IMG/VR virus record: IMGVR_UViG_3300032288_002537
Coordinates: 1-38,335 of that record
Length of the DNA stretch: 38,335 nt
Origin: a virus
Reading direction: 5' to 3' (one strand)
Below, piece after piece: positions 22,814 through 30,465 of the stretch (position 1 is its first letter; every line of letters starts with the position of its first letter). Made by a program: the position numbers and the translations under genes. The notes below the pieces were generated by a model, which was not told the origin of the DNA, did no database searches, and was given only the letters and a program-made list of their open reading frames with translations.

Positions 22814-25180
22814 ATGAAAAAACTATTACTTTTCCTTGGCGCACTGGCGCTTCAGGCCCAATCGGTCACGCTGTCCGACACGCTCACCAGCGCCGTCGGG
22901 GGCGCCGCCTACACCGGGCGAATTACGGTAACCCTGAGCGCGCCGGGCAGCAGCCAGCCGCTCTACTACTCGACCACCTCCCTAGGCGGCTGGCAGTACA
23001 TCCTCTGCGTTGGCGTCACGGGCTCCGATTGCAGCGCGACGACCGCGGCTGGCGTGGTGACAATCCCCCTCTACGCCAACTCGACCATTACCCCGGCGGG
23101 CACCTCCTACGCGGCGCGCTACACCCCGGCGAAGGGTGCCGCATGGTCGGAAACCTGGACCGTCGAGCCCGGCGATACCAAGCTCTATCAGGTGCGCTCC
23201 ACGACCGTGCCATCGCCAACGGTCATGTTCCAGCCGTCGCAATTGACGGCGGGCGGGGCGTCCAACGGCAACTGCCTAGTCTTCGATGGCACCGTGTGGG
23301 AGCCCGCGGCCTGCGCCTCTGGTGGCGGCTCTGGAACCGTTACGAGCGTGGCGGTAACTGTCCCATCAATTCTGAGCGTCACCGGGTCACCCATCACCAC
23401 CAGCGGCACGCTCGCGCTTTCGCTGGCAACGCAGACGGCCAACCAAGTTTTCGCCGGGCCAACCTCGGGCGGCGCCGCAACACCAGCATTTCGAGCGCTC
23501 GTATCTGCCGACATCCCGGCCAACGCCGCAAACACGAGCGGCAACGCGGCAACCGCTACGGCGCTGGCGGCCAATGGCACAAACTGCACGGCTGGAAGCT
23601 ACCCATTAGGCGTGGACGCCTCCGGCAACGCCGAGGGTTGCACAGTTGCCAGTGGTGGCGGTGGCACTGTCTCATCGGTGAGCGTCACGACCGCCAACGG
23701 CGTCTCCGGCAGCGTGGCAAACGCTACGACCACCCCGGCCATCACGCTCACCCTTGGAGCGATCACGCCCACAACCATCGTCGCATCAGGGGCGATCAGC
23801 GGTTCCAATCTCAGCGGCACCAATACGGGCGATCAGACCACGATCACGGGCAACGCCGGGACCGCGACGGCGCTCGCGGCCAATGGGGCTAATTGCAGCG
23901 CTGGTCAATTCCCCCTTGGCGTCGATGCGTCCGGGGCGGCGGAGACGTGCACGGCGCTCCCCACGACCATCGCAGGCACGGCGAATCAGATCACGGCCAG
24001 CGCTTCGACCGGCGCCATCACGCTATCTATCCCGACCAGCCCGACGCTTCCCGGTACGACGACGGGCACATTCAGCGGCAACCTGACGGGTAACGTGACG
24101 GGTAATGTCTCTGGGACCTCGGGCAGCACCACGGGCAACGCGGCCACCGCCACGGCGCTGGCCGCGAACGGGGCAAACTGTTCGGCGGGAAGCTTCCCGC
24201 TGGGCGTCGATGCGTCCGGGGCCTCCGAAACCTGCACAGCGCTCCCAATCACGATCAGCGGAACGGCCAATGAAATCACGGCGTCGGCCTCGACGGGCGC
24301 GGTAACGTTGTCGCTGCCTTCGACAGTCAACCTCAGCTCGAAAACTCTCCGCGTTCCCAACGGCACCTTCCTTCCCGGCGGCTGCACCGTCGGCGACGCC
24401 TATATGGACACGGACGCGACGACGGGCTCGCGCTGGTACCTGTGCGAGTCCACGAATACCTGGGTGGTCCAGGGAGCGGCGTCTGGCGGGAGCGTGCTGC
24501 GCACTACCTATGCATCTCTTCCGGCGTGCGGTGGAAGTAATACCAATTACCAATACGTGCTGACGGATTCGATTTACAGCGCGCACTGCAATGGGACTTC
24601 GTACGCTTATTGGTCTGGGCAGAAGTACATTCCGACTCTGCCGTGGAGCAACGGCACCACCTTCGGGACCGGAGCCACTGTTACAGCCACGACTGGTAGC
24701 GTTTTATTTGACGCAGGATCTCCGACAGGTGGAGACTCTATCCGCGCCGCTATCAAAGCCATCCCAACCGCACCTTACACGATCATCCTAGACTTCGATA
24801 TGTCTCAGGCTGGAGCCGTTGGTTCGTCGTCATGCGGGCTGGTGATTACGGACGGAACCACCGCCGCATCGAACAAAGTCATTACGCTGATGCAAAGCTA
24901 CATCGGCCTCAACATGACCAAACTGACGAACGCGACGACCTGGAACTCAAATTACATTGCCTACGCGCAGGCGACTTCGCGCAATAAGTTTAGCATTAGG
25001 TTGGTGGACGACAATACCAATCGCACTTGGTCAATCTCAACTGATCGAATCAATTGGACGCAGGTCTCACAGCAGTCTAGGACCGATTTCTTGACCGCCA
25101 GCCATTACGGCTACGGGTGTAATATGACTGGTGTTTCCGGTTACGTCACAATGGTCGTAGAGGGACTCTATGCGCAGTAA
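22814..25180 (+). CDS. second tail fibre/adhesin-like protein with signal peptide
   Basis: 788 aa from ATG 22814. MKKLLLFLGALALQAQS is a Sec signal peptide. Ig-like beta-rich N-terminal region, then low-complexity fibre sequence with three copies of a 35-residue unit (GNAATATALAANG.NC.AG..PLGVDASG.AE.CT) at about nt 23529, 23842 and 24128. After copies 2 and 3 comes an 'ITISGTANEITASASTGA' unit. The C-terminal 230 residues (from about SVLRTTYASLPACGG) look like a globular receptor-binding or lectin-like domain. Proteins of this style bind host surfaces; export is inferred from the signal. Confidence 0.75.
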   Translation: MKKLLLFLGALALQAQSVTLSDTLTSAVGGAAYTGRITVTLSAPGSSQPLYYSTTSLGGWQYILCVGVTGSDCSATTAAGVVTIPLYANSTITPAGTSYAARYTPAKGAAWSETWTVEPGDTKLYQVRSTTVPSPTVMFQPSQLTAGGASNGNCLVFDGTVWEPAACASGGGSGTVTSVAVTVPSILSVTGSPITTSGTLALSLATQTANQVFAGPTSGGAATPAFRALVSADIPANAANTSGNAATATALAANGTNCTAGSYPLGVDASGNAEGCTVASGGGGTVSSVSVTTANGVSGSVANATTTPAITLTLGAITPTTIVASGAISGSNLSGTNTGDQTTITGNAGTATALAANGANCSAGQFPLGVDASGAAETCTALPTTIAGTANQITASASTGAITLSIPTSPTLPGTTTGTFSGNLTGNVTGNVSGTSGSTTGNAATATALAANGANCSAGSFPLGVDASGASETCTALPITISGTANEITASASTGAVTLSLPSTVNLSSKTLRVPNGTFLPGGCTVGDAYMDTDATTGSRWYLCESTNTWVVQGAASGGSVLRTTYASLPACGGSNTNYQYVLTDSIYSAHCNGTSYAYWSGQKYIPTLPWSNGTTFGTGATVTATTGSVLFDAGSPTGGDSIRAAIKAIPTAPYTIILDFDMSQAGAVGSSSCGLVITDGTTAASNKVITLMQSYIGLNMTKLTNATTWNSNYIAYAQATSRNKFSIRLVDDNTNRTWSISTDRINWTQVSQQSRTDFLTASHYGYGCNMTGVSGYVTMVVEGLYAQ

Positions 25181-25207
25181 ACGCGGCACTGCCGCCAGGA
25201 GTGAGTA

Positions 25208-25513
25208 ATGCTACTTGCCACCGTCCTCCTCGTCTGGCTCGACGTTATCAACCCGCCTGGCGCTAATTACCAGGTGTACCGGGCACCGGGCGCGTGTTCG
25301 GAGGCCTCGCGCTTCGAGCGCGTCAACGCCGCGCCGCTGGCTGTCCGCACCTACCAGGACACTCCTACGCCGGGAACCTGGTGCTACCGCGTCACGGCGC
25401 TGGTCGGGGGCAGCGAATCCGCCCCTTCCGCTCCGGTCACGGTGATGGTGCAACCCGCGCCGCCTACTGGGTTGACCGCGGCGCCGGCACCAGCGACCAG
25501 CTCGCCCCCGTGA
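25208..25513 (+). CDS. single Fn3-domain protein
   Basis: 101 aa with a hydrophobic N-terminus (MLLATVLLVWLDVI) and one fibronectin type III domain: NYQVYRAPGACSEASRFERVN, YQDTPTPGTWCYRVTALVGG, ESAPSAPVTVMV. The tail is Pro/Ala-rich. CAGGAG lies before the ATG. It probably attaches to the virion or the cell surface beside the preceding fibre; the role is inferred from domain and position. Confidence 0.65.
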   Translation: MLLATVLLVWLDVINPPGANYQVYRAPGACSEASRFERVNAAPLAVRTYQDTPTPGTWCYRVTALVGGSESAPSAPVTVMVQPAPPTGLTAAPAPATSSPP

Positions 25514-25516
25514 CTA

Positions 25517-25693
25517 GTGGCCCCTGATGACTTCATTGGCCGATACGGACGCAAAGGCGACACGTTCTACTGGCCGCATGGCGTCCCTGATCCTGTCATT
25601 AACGGGACCGGCTGGGGGTTGGTGCGGGGGCTGGATAAGGCACCGGCTGGCACGACGTTCGTTGATGTACAGGCAAGAGCCGCTCCACCGTAA
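25517..25693 (+). CDS. small protein (58 aa) ending in the terminator
   Basis: GTG 25517, product starts MAPDDFIGRYGRKGDTFYWP and continues with GWGLVRGLDKAPAGTTFVDV. Well-formed protein-like sequence bounded upstream by an in-frame stop. Its last codons form the left arm of the following terminator. Function unknown. Confidence 0.55.
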   Translation: MAPDDFIGRYGRKGDTFYWPHGVPDPVINGTGWGLVRGLDKAPAGTTFVDVQARAAPP

Positions 25694-25712
25694 CAGGTGG
25701 GGCGGCTTTTTT
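25678..25712 (+). terminator. intrinsic terminator
   Basis: Stem AGCCGCTCCACC / GGTGGGGCGGCT (25678-25689 with 25696-25707; the internal T:G is a wobble pair), 6-base loop, then TTTTTT. It separates the late fibre genes from the early operon that begins at 25799. Confidence 0.93.
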
Positions 25713-25763
25713 GCGTTGACGGGTGCTATATAGCGGTTTGTTTGCGGAGCGTGAGGTTTGGTG

Positions 25764-25792
25764 TTGACCGGCGCGGCTGGGTGGGTTAACGT
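25764..25792 (+). promoter_or_regulatory. early-operon promoter, leaderless first gene
   Basis: TTGACC (25764-25769), 17 bases, TAACGT (25787-25792), TGGGTT, then GTG 25799. The -10 is poor, but spacing and distance to the start codon equal those of the other leaderless promoters. Another TTGACG at 25716 has no good -10. Confidence 0.5.
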
Positions 25793-25798
25793 TGGGTT

Positions 25799-25966
25799 GT
25801 GAGCAACACAGGAACCACACAAGAGCAGCGGAGGGCGGTACAAATTACGATACTGCCAAGCGTTCACAAGGACATCATTAAATGCGCCAAAGAGCTTGGA
25901 AAGCACCCTGGGCGCCTGGTCGAGTGGGCTTGGGGTGTTGCAAGCAAAAAGGAGAAGGCAAAATGA
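25799..25966 (+). CDS. small RHH-like DNA-binding protein, probable operon regulator
   Basis: 55 aa from GTG 25799; the only possible start region after a stop at 25787. RAVQITILPSVHKDIIKCAK then ELGKHPGRLVEWAWGVASKK fits a ribbon-helix-helix fold: one strand and two helices. First gene of the early operon, so it may autoregulate the promoter just upstream. ATGA overlap with the next gene. Below usual ORF length cut-offs. Confidence 0.6.
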   Translation: MSNTGTTQEQRRAVQITILPSVHKDIIKCAKELGKHPGRLVEWAWGVASKKEKAK

Positions 25967-26196
25967 ACGGAACACATCGCTATCCGTCAAACGCCGCCGC
26001 GCTACCGCTGCCAGCCGGGGCAAAGCGCGCGGGGGAACTGAACGACCGCTTGATTAAGCAAATGGACGCCGGTCCGGCGTATCACGACCTCTGGACGCGG
26101 GCCATTCGCGCCAACGATCGCGGCGACTTTGACGCGGTTGAGGTGCTACTTGAAGAGGCGCGCGCCATGGTTCAGGATAACGGAGGTGCGCTATGA
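25963..26196 (+). CDS. hypothetical protein (77 aa)
   Basis: From ATG 25963 behind AAAGGAGAAGG. Helical C-terminal half: ELNDRLIKQMDAGPAYHDLW, NDRGDFDAVEVLLEEARAMVQD. Linked to both neighbours by ATGA overlaps. Family not recognised. Confidence 0.7.
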   Translation: MNGTHRYPSNAAALPLPAGAKRAGELNDRLIKQMDAGPAYHDLWTRAIRANDRGDFDAVEVLLEEARAMVQDNGGAL

Positions 26197-26330
26197 AGCC
26201 GAACGCTGACGAACTGCACGCCGCTCTTTGCCACGACTACTGGGGCGCGCTGCGGTCGATGAAGCGGCGCACTGGCGCGAGCTGGGAGGCGGTTATTGCC
26301 GCGCTGCTGGCGGCTGGCGGTGCGGCATGA
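26193..26330 (+). CDS. microprotein (45 aa)
   Basis: MKPNADELHAALCHDYWGAL, then RTGASWEAVIAALLAAGGAA. ATGA overlap at both ends. Unknown. Confidence 0.5.
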   Translation: MKPNADELHAALCHDYWGALRSMKRRTGASWEAVIAALLAAGGAA

Positions 26331-26440
26331 TCGGCTGGGGCGGCGGGCCGGAAGACTTGCGGCTGTTTCAGCGGCGATCAGACCTGATTGCCGGGGCGGC
26401 TGCGCTTGTTTGGGTGTTGGCTTGGGCGGTGACGCGATGA
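26327..26440 (+). CDS. membrane microprotein (37 aa)
   Basis: MIGWGGGPEDLRLFQRRSDL followed by one transmembrane helix (IAGAAALVWVLAWAV). ATGA overlap at both ends. Unknown. Confidence 0.5.
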   Translation: MIGWGGGPEDLRLFQRRSDLIAGAAALVWVLAWAVTR

Positions 26441-26661
26441 GCGGCCAACGGCGGGCGAATTGGCGCACGGAGATGGACGCGGTGATTGGCGCGCTGGAGG
26501 CTCGCGTGTCCGAACGCATCGACGGCGAGGATATGTGGCGGCGCAATGAGTTTGTTGCGCTGCGGGCGCGGCTGGAGCGGACGGAGTTCAATTTAAGGCT
26601 GGCGTTCCTTGCGCTGGCCATTGTAGTGACGTCTACGGTCATCCAGGCGGTGTCCCGATGA
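26437..26661 (+). CDS. tail-anchored small protein (74 aa)
   Basis: Charged coiled-coil-like body (EMDAVIGALEARVSERIDGED, EFVALRARLERTEFNLR) and a C-terminal membrane helix (LAFLALAIVVTSTVIQAV). ATGA overlap at both ends. The layout resembles XhlA/spanin-type accessories, but it sits in the early operon, so its role is open. Confidence 0.55.
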   Translation: MSGQRRANWRTEMDAVIGALEARVSERIDGEDMWRRNEFVALRARLERTEFNLRLAFLALAIVVTSTVIQAVSR

Positions 26662-26762
26662 CCCGCTGCACTGATGACACGCCGGGAATGGTGGTCGCGG
26701 GCTTTGCTCTCGCCGTCATGATGGCGCTGGGCGGGTGGGTGTGGGAGGTGCTGCATGGCTGA
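26658..26762 (+). CDS. membrane microprotein (34 aa)
   Basis: MTRCTDDTPG then one membrane helix MVVAGFALAVMMALGGWVW. Overlaps neighbours by 4 and 8 bases. Unknown. Confidence 0.45.
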   Translation: MTRCTDDTPGMVVAGFALAVMMALGGWVWEVLHG

Positions 26763-26949
26763 TTTCACCCACGCCGGGCGGTTTGACGCGCTGGAGCGGC
26801 ATGTGCCGGATTGTGGCGCCGATGAGTTGGTCTACGAGATCGACCAGCTTGTGTCGATGGCTAAGGACCGGGGACTGGTAGAGGTGGCTTCGCTGCTGAA
26901 AAAGGCGCTGGCGCAAGCGGTAAAGGAGGGCGAAGATGGGCGCGGTTAA
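26755..26949 (+). CDS. small helical protein, paralogue of next gene (64 aa)
   Basis: ELVYEIDQLVSMAKDRGLVEVASLLKKALAQAVKEG aligns with the end of the following protein, sharing the pattern DQL..A...GL.....L..A..QAV. Acidic and basic helices. Unknown function. Confidence 0.6.
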   Translation: MADFTHAGRFDALERHVPDCGADELVYEIDQLVSMAKDRGLVEVASLLKKALAQAVKEGEDGRG

Positions 26950-27157
26950 CGATCAACGGCGGGAACTGGGCCTGCCGACCATTGGCAGCGCGGAGAACGT
27001 GGCGATGATCGCTGCGGCTGCACTCGACCAGCTCATGCACGATGCGAGGCGGGCTGGGCTAGAAGCGCTGGTCGAGAAGCTGGACGTGGCATTTCAGCAA
27101 GCGGTGGAAGATTGCAAGGCAAAAACGGAGGAAGAAGCATGTTTGAGCGAGCAGTAA
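26936..27157 (+). CDS. small helical protein, paralogue of previous gene (73 aa)
   Basis: AALDQLMHDARRAGLEALVEKLDVAFQQAVEDC matches the preceding protein's core. It overlaps that gene by 14 bases and the ATPase gene by 19 bases. Unknown function. Confidence 0.6.
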   Translation: MGAVNDQRRELGLPTIGSAENVAMIAAAALDQLMHDARRAGLEALVEKLDVAFQQAVEDCKAKTEEEACLSEQ

Positions 27158-28026
27158 AGCGCAACGCGAAACTACGGTTTGCGATCTGCGGTCCGGCTGG
27201 AGCGGGGAAAACCTACTCCCTGCTGGAACTGGCAAAGAACCTGGCGGGCGGCGGGAAAGTGGCCGTCATTGATACCGAGCACGGATCGGCCAGTAAGTAC
27301 GCTGATCTTTTTGACTTCGATGTGGTTGAGCCGTCTACGTTCGACCCGCGCGAGTTAGTTAAGTGCATTGACGCGGCGGTAGAGGGCGGCTACGCGGCGA
27401 TTGTCGTGGACTCGCTGTCTCATTACTGGATGGGCAAGGGCGGCGAACTGGACATGGTGGACGCGGCGGCGAAACGGTCGAATAGCGGGAATACTTTTGC
27501 CGCATGGAAGAACGTGACGCCTCACCACAACGCGCTGGTAGACAAAGTGCTTTCGGCGAAGATTCACGTGCTCGTGTCCATGCGGACCAAGACGGAATGG
27601 ATCATTGAAGAGATCAACGGCAAGAAGTCTCCACGTAAGATCGGACTCGCGCCAGTCATGCGCGATGGTATTGAATTTGAGTTTGATGTCTGCGGCGAGA
27701 TCGACCAAGATAACAACCTCACTATCACGAAGTCGCGCTGCCCGAAGTTAAGCGGCGCGATCATCAATCGGCCTGGGGCGGAGATGGCGGACACGTTGCG
27801 CGAATGGCTGCAAGGGGCACCTGACGAGCGGCCGGAACCGCCAGCTTGGACACCCAATGAACCGATGATTGCGGCGTTCACGGAAGCGGCCAAAGATCTG
27901 ACTGCCGATGACGTGATGTCGGTTTTAAACGACTTCGGCGTAGCGCGTCCGCAGGAGTTCACAGACAAAGCACAAGCAACCGCCTGCTATAAGGCGCTGA
28001 TGGCGAAAGCCGGAAAGAGTAAATAA
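27139..28026 (+). CDS. RecA-like ATPase (AAA_24 / Sak4-type)
   Basis: 295 aa from ATG 27139 (GGAGGAAG upstream). Walker A is GPAGAGKT (18-25), Walker B is AAIVVDSLSHYW with D91, and SAKIHVLVSMRTKTEW is a sensor-like strand. This type of single-domain RecA-fold ATPase next to an SSB is typical of Sak4-like phage recombination proteins that promote strand annealing with SSB. The SSB gene begins at the next base after its stop. Confidence 0.85.
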   Translation: MFERAVKRNAKLRFAICGPAGAGKTYSLLELAKNLAGGGKVAVIDTEHGSASKYADLFDFDVVEPSTFDPRELVKCIDAAVEGGYAAIVVDSLSHYWMGKGGELDMVDAAAKRSNSGNTFAAWKNVTPHHNALVDKVLSAKIHVLVSMRTKTEWIIEEINGKKSPRKIGLAPVMRDGIEFEFDVCGEIDQDNNLTITKSRCPKLSGAIINRPGAEMADTLREWLQGAPDERPEPPAWTPNEPMIAAFTEAAKDLTADDVMSVLNDFGVARPQEFTDKAQATACYKALMAKAGKSK

Positions 28027-28455
28027 ATGGCATCACGAAGCATAAACAAAGTAACCCTCATCGGGCACCTGGGAAAAGACGCGGAGGGGAAGTTCACGCC
28101 GTCCGGCGTGCATGTGGCGCGGTTTTCAGTGGCGACCAGCCGTCGGTGGAAAGACAAGGGCTCGGACGAGTGGAAAGAGGAGACGGAGTGGACGAACGTA
28201 TCCCTATGGCGCTCTGAAAACCTTGTGCCGTATCTCACCAAGGGAAAGCAGGTCTACGTTGAAGGGCGCCTGCAAACTCGCAGCTATGACAAGGACGGGG
28301 AAAAGCGGTATTCGACGGAAGTGGTGGCGGACGAGGTGATTCTGCTGGGCGGCGGTGGCGAGAAGCAGGACGGAGGCGGGCTGGTGAGCCAGCCGCGCAC
28401 GGCACAGCGACCGCCCATAGACAGCGGTATCTCAGACGACGACGTTCCCTTCTGA
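28027..28455 (+). CDS. ssb: single-stranded DNA-binding protein
   Basis: 142 aa. OB-fold core: INKVTLIGHLGKDAEGKFT, VARFSVATSRRWKDK, EWTNVSLWRSENLVPYLTKGKQVYVEGRLQTRSY. Gly/Gln-rich linker and the acidic partner-binding tip DDDVPF at the C-terminus. It would protect replication intermediates and load the neighbouring annealing ATPase. Confidence 0.96.
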   Translation: MASRSINKVTLIGHLGKDAEGKFTPSGVHVARFSVATSRRWKDKGSDEWKEETEWTNVSLWRSENLVPYLTKGKQVYVEGRLQTRSYDKDGEKRYSTEVVADEVILLGGGGEKQDGGGLVSQPRTAQRPPIDSGISDDDVPF

Positions 28456-28459
28456 TCCA

Positions 28460-28477
28460 CGCGGGCAACCGCCCGCG
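28460..28477 (+). terminator. GC hairpin after ssb
   Basis: CGCGGGC-AACC-GCCCGCG, 5 bases after the ssb stop, without a T-tract. Partial or factor-dependent termination, or 3' end protection. The remaining gap to 28656 holds no convincing gene. Confidence 0.45.
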
Positions 28478-28612
28478 GCCTGCCGTTCCAAATCAGCGCA
28501 CGATCTCGGAAATCCGCGCGGGACGGCAGACCGGGGGCGGCAATAGCTCCCAGAAAAGAGGCAGTCTGAGCTTATAAACCACTGAATACACCTGTTGGAT
28601 TTGGATTCTTGA

Positions 28613-28639
28613 GGCGGGCCGGGGAGACACTGGCCCGCC
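28613..28639 (+). promoter_or_regulatory. leader hairpin before 28657 gene
   Basis: GGCGGGCC/GGCCCGCC stem with an 11-base loop, ending just before the AAAGGAGAG ribosome site. It could gate translation of the next gene (inference). Confidence 0.35.
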
Positions 28640-28656
28640 GAAAACAAAGGAGAGTT

Positions 28657-28875
28657 ATGCCACGCGAAACATGCAAATGCGGAGAGTGCCACCGATGCCA
28701 CCACCGCGCATACATGGCCGCGTGGCGATGGCGGGGGATCCGCGGGCCGCTGCCAGCAGCATGGGCGGCGCAAGCGCGGACGGAAGCCTGGCAGTTGCAA
28801 CGCTACATCTGCCCGTTGGCGGAGTTGGCGAAGTACCAATTTGGCCGCAAGACGACGCGGCCGGCTGCGGAATAG
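28657..28875 (+). CDS. small zinc-binding-like protein (72 aa)
   Basis: From ATG 28657 behind AAGGAGAG. CKCGECHRCHHRAYMAAWR is a compact Cys/His cluster of the type seen in small phage proteins, followed by a basic, helical tail. Nucleic-acid binding is plausible. It ends in TAG. Confidence 0.65.
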   Translation: MPRETCKCGECHRCHHRAYMAAWRWRGIRGPLPAAWAAQARTEAWQLQRYICPLAELAKYQFGRKTTRPAAE

Positions 28876-28884
28876 GAGAGGGAC

Positions 28885-28993
28885 ATGGAAATAGCAACGA
28901 TTGGACTGTTTTTGCTGGGCGGCGGCGAATCGTGACGCGGCGATCACGCGGGAACAGAAGATGCGGGAGTATTTGGAAGCTGAGGTGGTGTGA
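28885..28993 (+). pseudogene. small membrane protein split by +1 frame change
   Basis: A strong AGGAGAGG site precedes ATG 28885, but this frame stops after 16 residues (MEIATIGLFLLGGGES). The next frame continues with ANRDAAITREQKMREYLEAEVV and stops at 28991-28993, overlapping the next ATG as genes in this operon usually do. Removing one base from the T5 run near 28910 gives one 35-residue protein with a membrane segment and a charged tail. Either a real mutation, a sequence error or programmed +1 shifting. Confidence 0.45.
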
Positions 28994-29331
28994 TGGAGCG
29001 TAGCGCGGAGTGGCTGAGAGGCGCGGCCCATGCAGCGGCGGAATGCAAGCAATTTAAGGCCGCTGTCTGGTATCAAATGCTCCTCGCCGAAGCCGAAGCC
29101 CGCGAGGCCAGCGTGCCCACGGCGGCGGAGGTGATCGCGGCGGTGGAGGAGGCGCTGCAACGGCTCGAAGACTTGGCGTATGACTGGGTAAACGAAGCGG
29201 GAAGTGCGGCCCACGCACTTGCCAATACCGCCCAGCACCGCGCCGAGAAAGAAGCAAGGCAAGAGTTCGAGGCGTGCAGGACTGCCGCCCTCGCCCTCAT
29301 CGCCAAATGGAAAGAGGCCCACAATGCGTGA
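28993..29331 (+). CDS. hypothetical helical protein (112 aa)
   Basis: MERSAEWLRGAAHAAAECKQ..., Ala/Glu-rich throughout (TAAEVIAAVEEALQRLEDLAYDW, KEARQEFEACRTAALALIAKW); probably a long helical hairpin. Overlaps both neighbours. Family not recognised. Confidence 0.65.
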   Translation: MERSAEWLRGAAHAAAECKQFKAAVWYQMLLAEAEAREASVPTAAEVIAAVEEALQRLEDLAYDWVNEAGSAAHALANTAQHRAEKEARQEFEACRTAALALIAKWKEAHNA

Positions 29332-29866
29332 GAAGTTGGAAGAACTGGAGCGGTTGCGAGGGGCGGCGACCGGAAGCAAGGAATACTTCGTTCCGTATGG
29401 TGGTAGCGAGGTTTACTCCGCCGCGAAAGTCTTTGTCGCGCGGTTCATGCGGACGGCTGACGCGAAGTGGTTCGCCGCTATCCACAACGCCTTCCCCGCC
29501 ATCCTGGAGTACGTGCGGGGGCTGAAGCTGGAGCGCGACGATGCCCAGGCGCAACTGGAAGTCGCCAGCAACAACGCGCGGCACTACGCTGACCGGACGG
29601 CGGAGCTAGAGGCGCACGCCGCCGACCTTCGCGGGGCGCTGGATTGGATCAATCGGCGTGGGGGATGCGGGCTTGACGTGCATGACCGCATTAACGCCGC
29701 CCTCGCCCGCACCCCGGCGCAGTCGCTGGGACGGATTAAAGCTGAGGCGTTGCGGGAGGCGGTAGAAGAAGTACGGAACGATGAGGCGGCGCAGGAATCA
29801 GCGGCTACCACACGCGGGGCTATCCTTTGCATCGCAGACCGATTGGAGGTCAAAGATGGACGCTAA
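29324..29866 (+). CDS. Ea22/Ead-like phage protein (180 aa)
   Basis: From ATG 29324. FVARFMRTADAKWFAAIHNAFPAILEYVRGLKLERDDAQAQLE resembles the recurring core of lambda Ea22/Ead-type proteins ('fi.a..P..i..ll..l..e......l'), followed by a coiled coil. Such genes lie in accessory early regions; molecular function is not established. Confidence 0.6.
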   Translation: MREKLEELERLRGAATGSKEYFVPYGGSEVYSAAKVFVARFMRTADAKWFAAIHNAFPAILEYVRGLKLERDDAQAQLEVASNNARHYADRTAELEAHAADLRGALDWINRRGGCGLDVHDRINAALARTPAQSLGRIKAEALREAVEEVRNDEAAQESAATTRGAILCIADRLEVKDGR

Positions 29867-30134
29867 ACGGCTGGAGGAGTTGGCGGAGAAGTGTGAGGCG
29901 GCTTTGAAGTCGCCAGAATATTGGCTGGACAACTTCCTGCAAGCCGAGGACATCGCCGACCTCGCCCGCTGCGCGGCGGCGTGGGCGAAGGTGGAGCGGA
30001 GTAGTAACCCGATGATTGAACGCTGGAACTGGCCGCAAGGCGCGAAGTGGTATTTCCGTCCAGGTGGCCGATGTACGGGTAGTGGCGACACCGCCATCGC
30101 CGCCGTCGAAGCCGCGCCGGAGGTGAAGCCGTGA
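29856..30134 (+). CDS. hypothetical protein (92 aa)
   Basis: From ATG 29856. N-terminal helices (RLEELAEKCEAALKSPEYWLDNFL, DIADLARCAAAWAKVERS), then IERWNWPQGAKWYFRPGGRC. Similar in style to the preceding Ea22-like gene; family uncertain. Confidence 0.6.
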   Translation: MDAKRLEELAEKCEAALKSPEYWLDNFLQAEDIADLARCAAAWAKVERSSNPMIERWNWPQGAKWYFRPGGRCTGSGDTAIAAVEAAPEVKP

Positions 30135-30301
30135 TCCGCCGCGTCCGCATGGCCCGCAAGCGGCTGGCGATTGCGCGGGAGCGAGGATGGGCGGCGTACC
30201 ACTGCTTTATTTATCACAGAAGGCGGCATCGCCTGTGGCGATACCAGCGCCGCAAGCTCACACTCCGTGCCATCGAGCGAAGAAAGGATCGGATTGCATG
30301 A
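30131..30301 (+). CDS. very basic microprotein (56 aa)
   Basis: GTG 30131, MIRRVRMARKRLAIARERGW..., HRRRHRLWRYQRRKLTLRAI. About one residue in three is Arg or Lys, suggesting nucleic-acid binding. Four-base overlaps on both sides. Confidence 0.5.
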   Translation: MIRRVRMARKRLAIARERGWAAYHCFIYHRRRHRLWRYQRRKLTLRAIERRKDRIA

Positions 30302-30465
30302 AGCAAGGCAAGCAACTCAAAAACGCCGTCCGCGTGACACACAAAGCCCCCGGCAAGCGCGGGAAGCAGGAGACGCGGCACTTCGACACGCCCGCCGAAG
30401 CGCTGGCCTATATCGAGCGCAACACGGCACCACGGGAGCATGGGAAGAGGGGGAGGATTGCATGA
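30298..30465 (+). CDS. basic microprotein (55 aa)
   Basis: MKQGKQLKNAVRVTHKAPGK..., RHFDTPAEALAYIERNTAPRE. The FDTPAEALAYIE segment resembles short beta-helix units of small phage proteins. ATGA overlap at both ends. Unknown. Confidence 0.55.
   Translation: MKQGKQLKNAVRVTHKAPGKRGKQETRHFDTPAEALAYIERNTAPREHGKRGRIA

Noticed and set aside
25716-25745. TTGACG with TATATA as an early promoter
   Set aside because: Spacing between the boxes is only about 7 bases and no other -10 fits; the TTGACC at 25764 is better placed.
28432-29379. 315 aa minus-strand frame across ssb end and small genes
   Set aside because: Runs against a tightly overlapped plus-strand operon and has no protein-like pattern.
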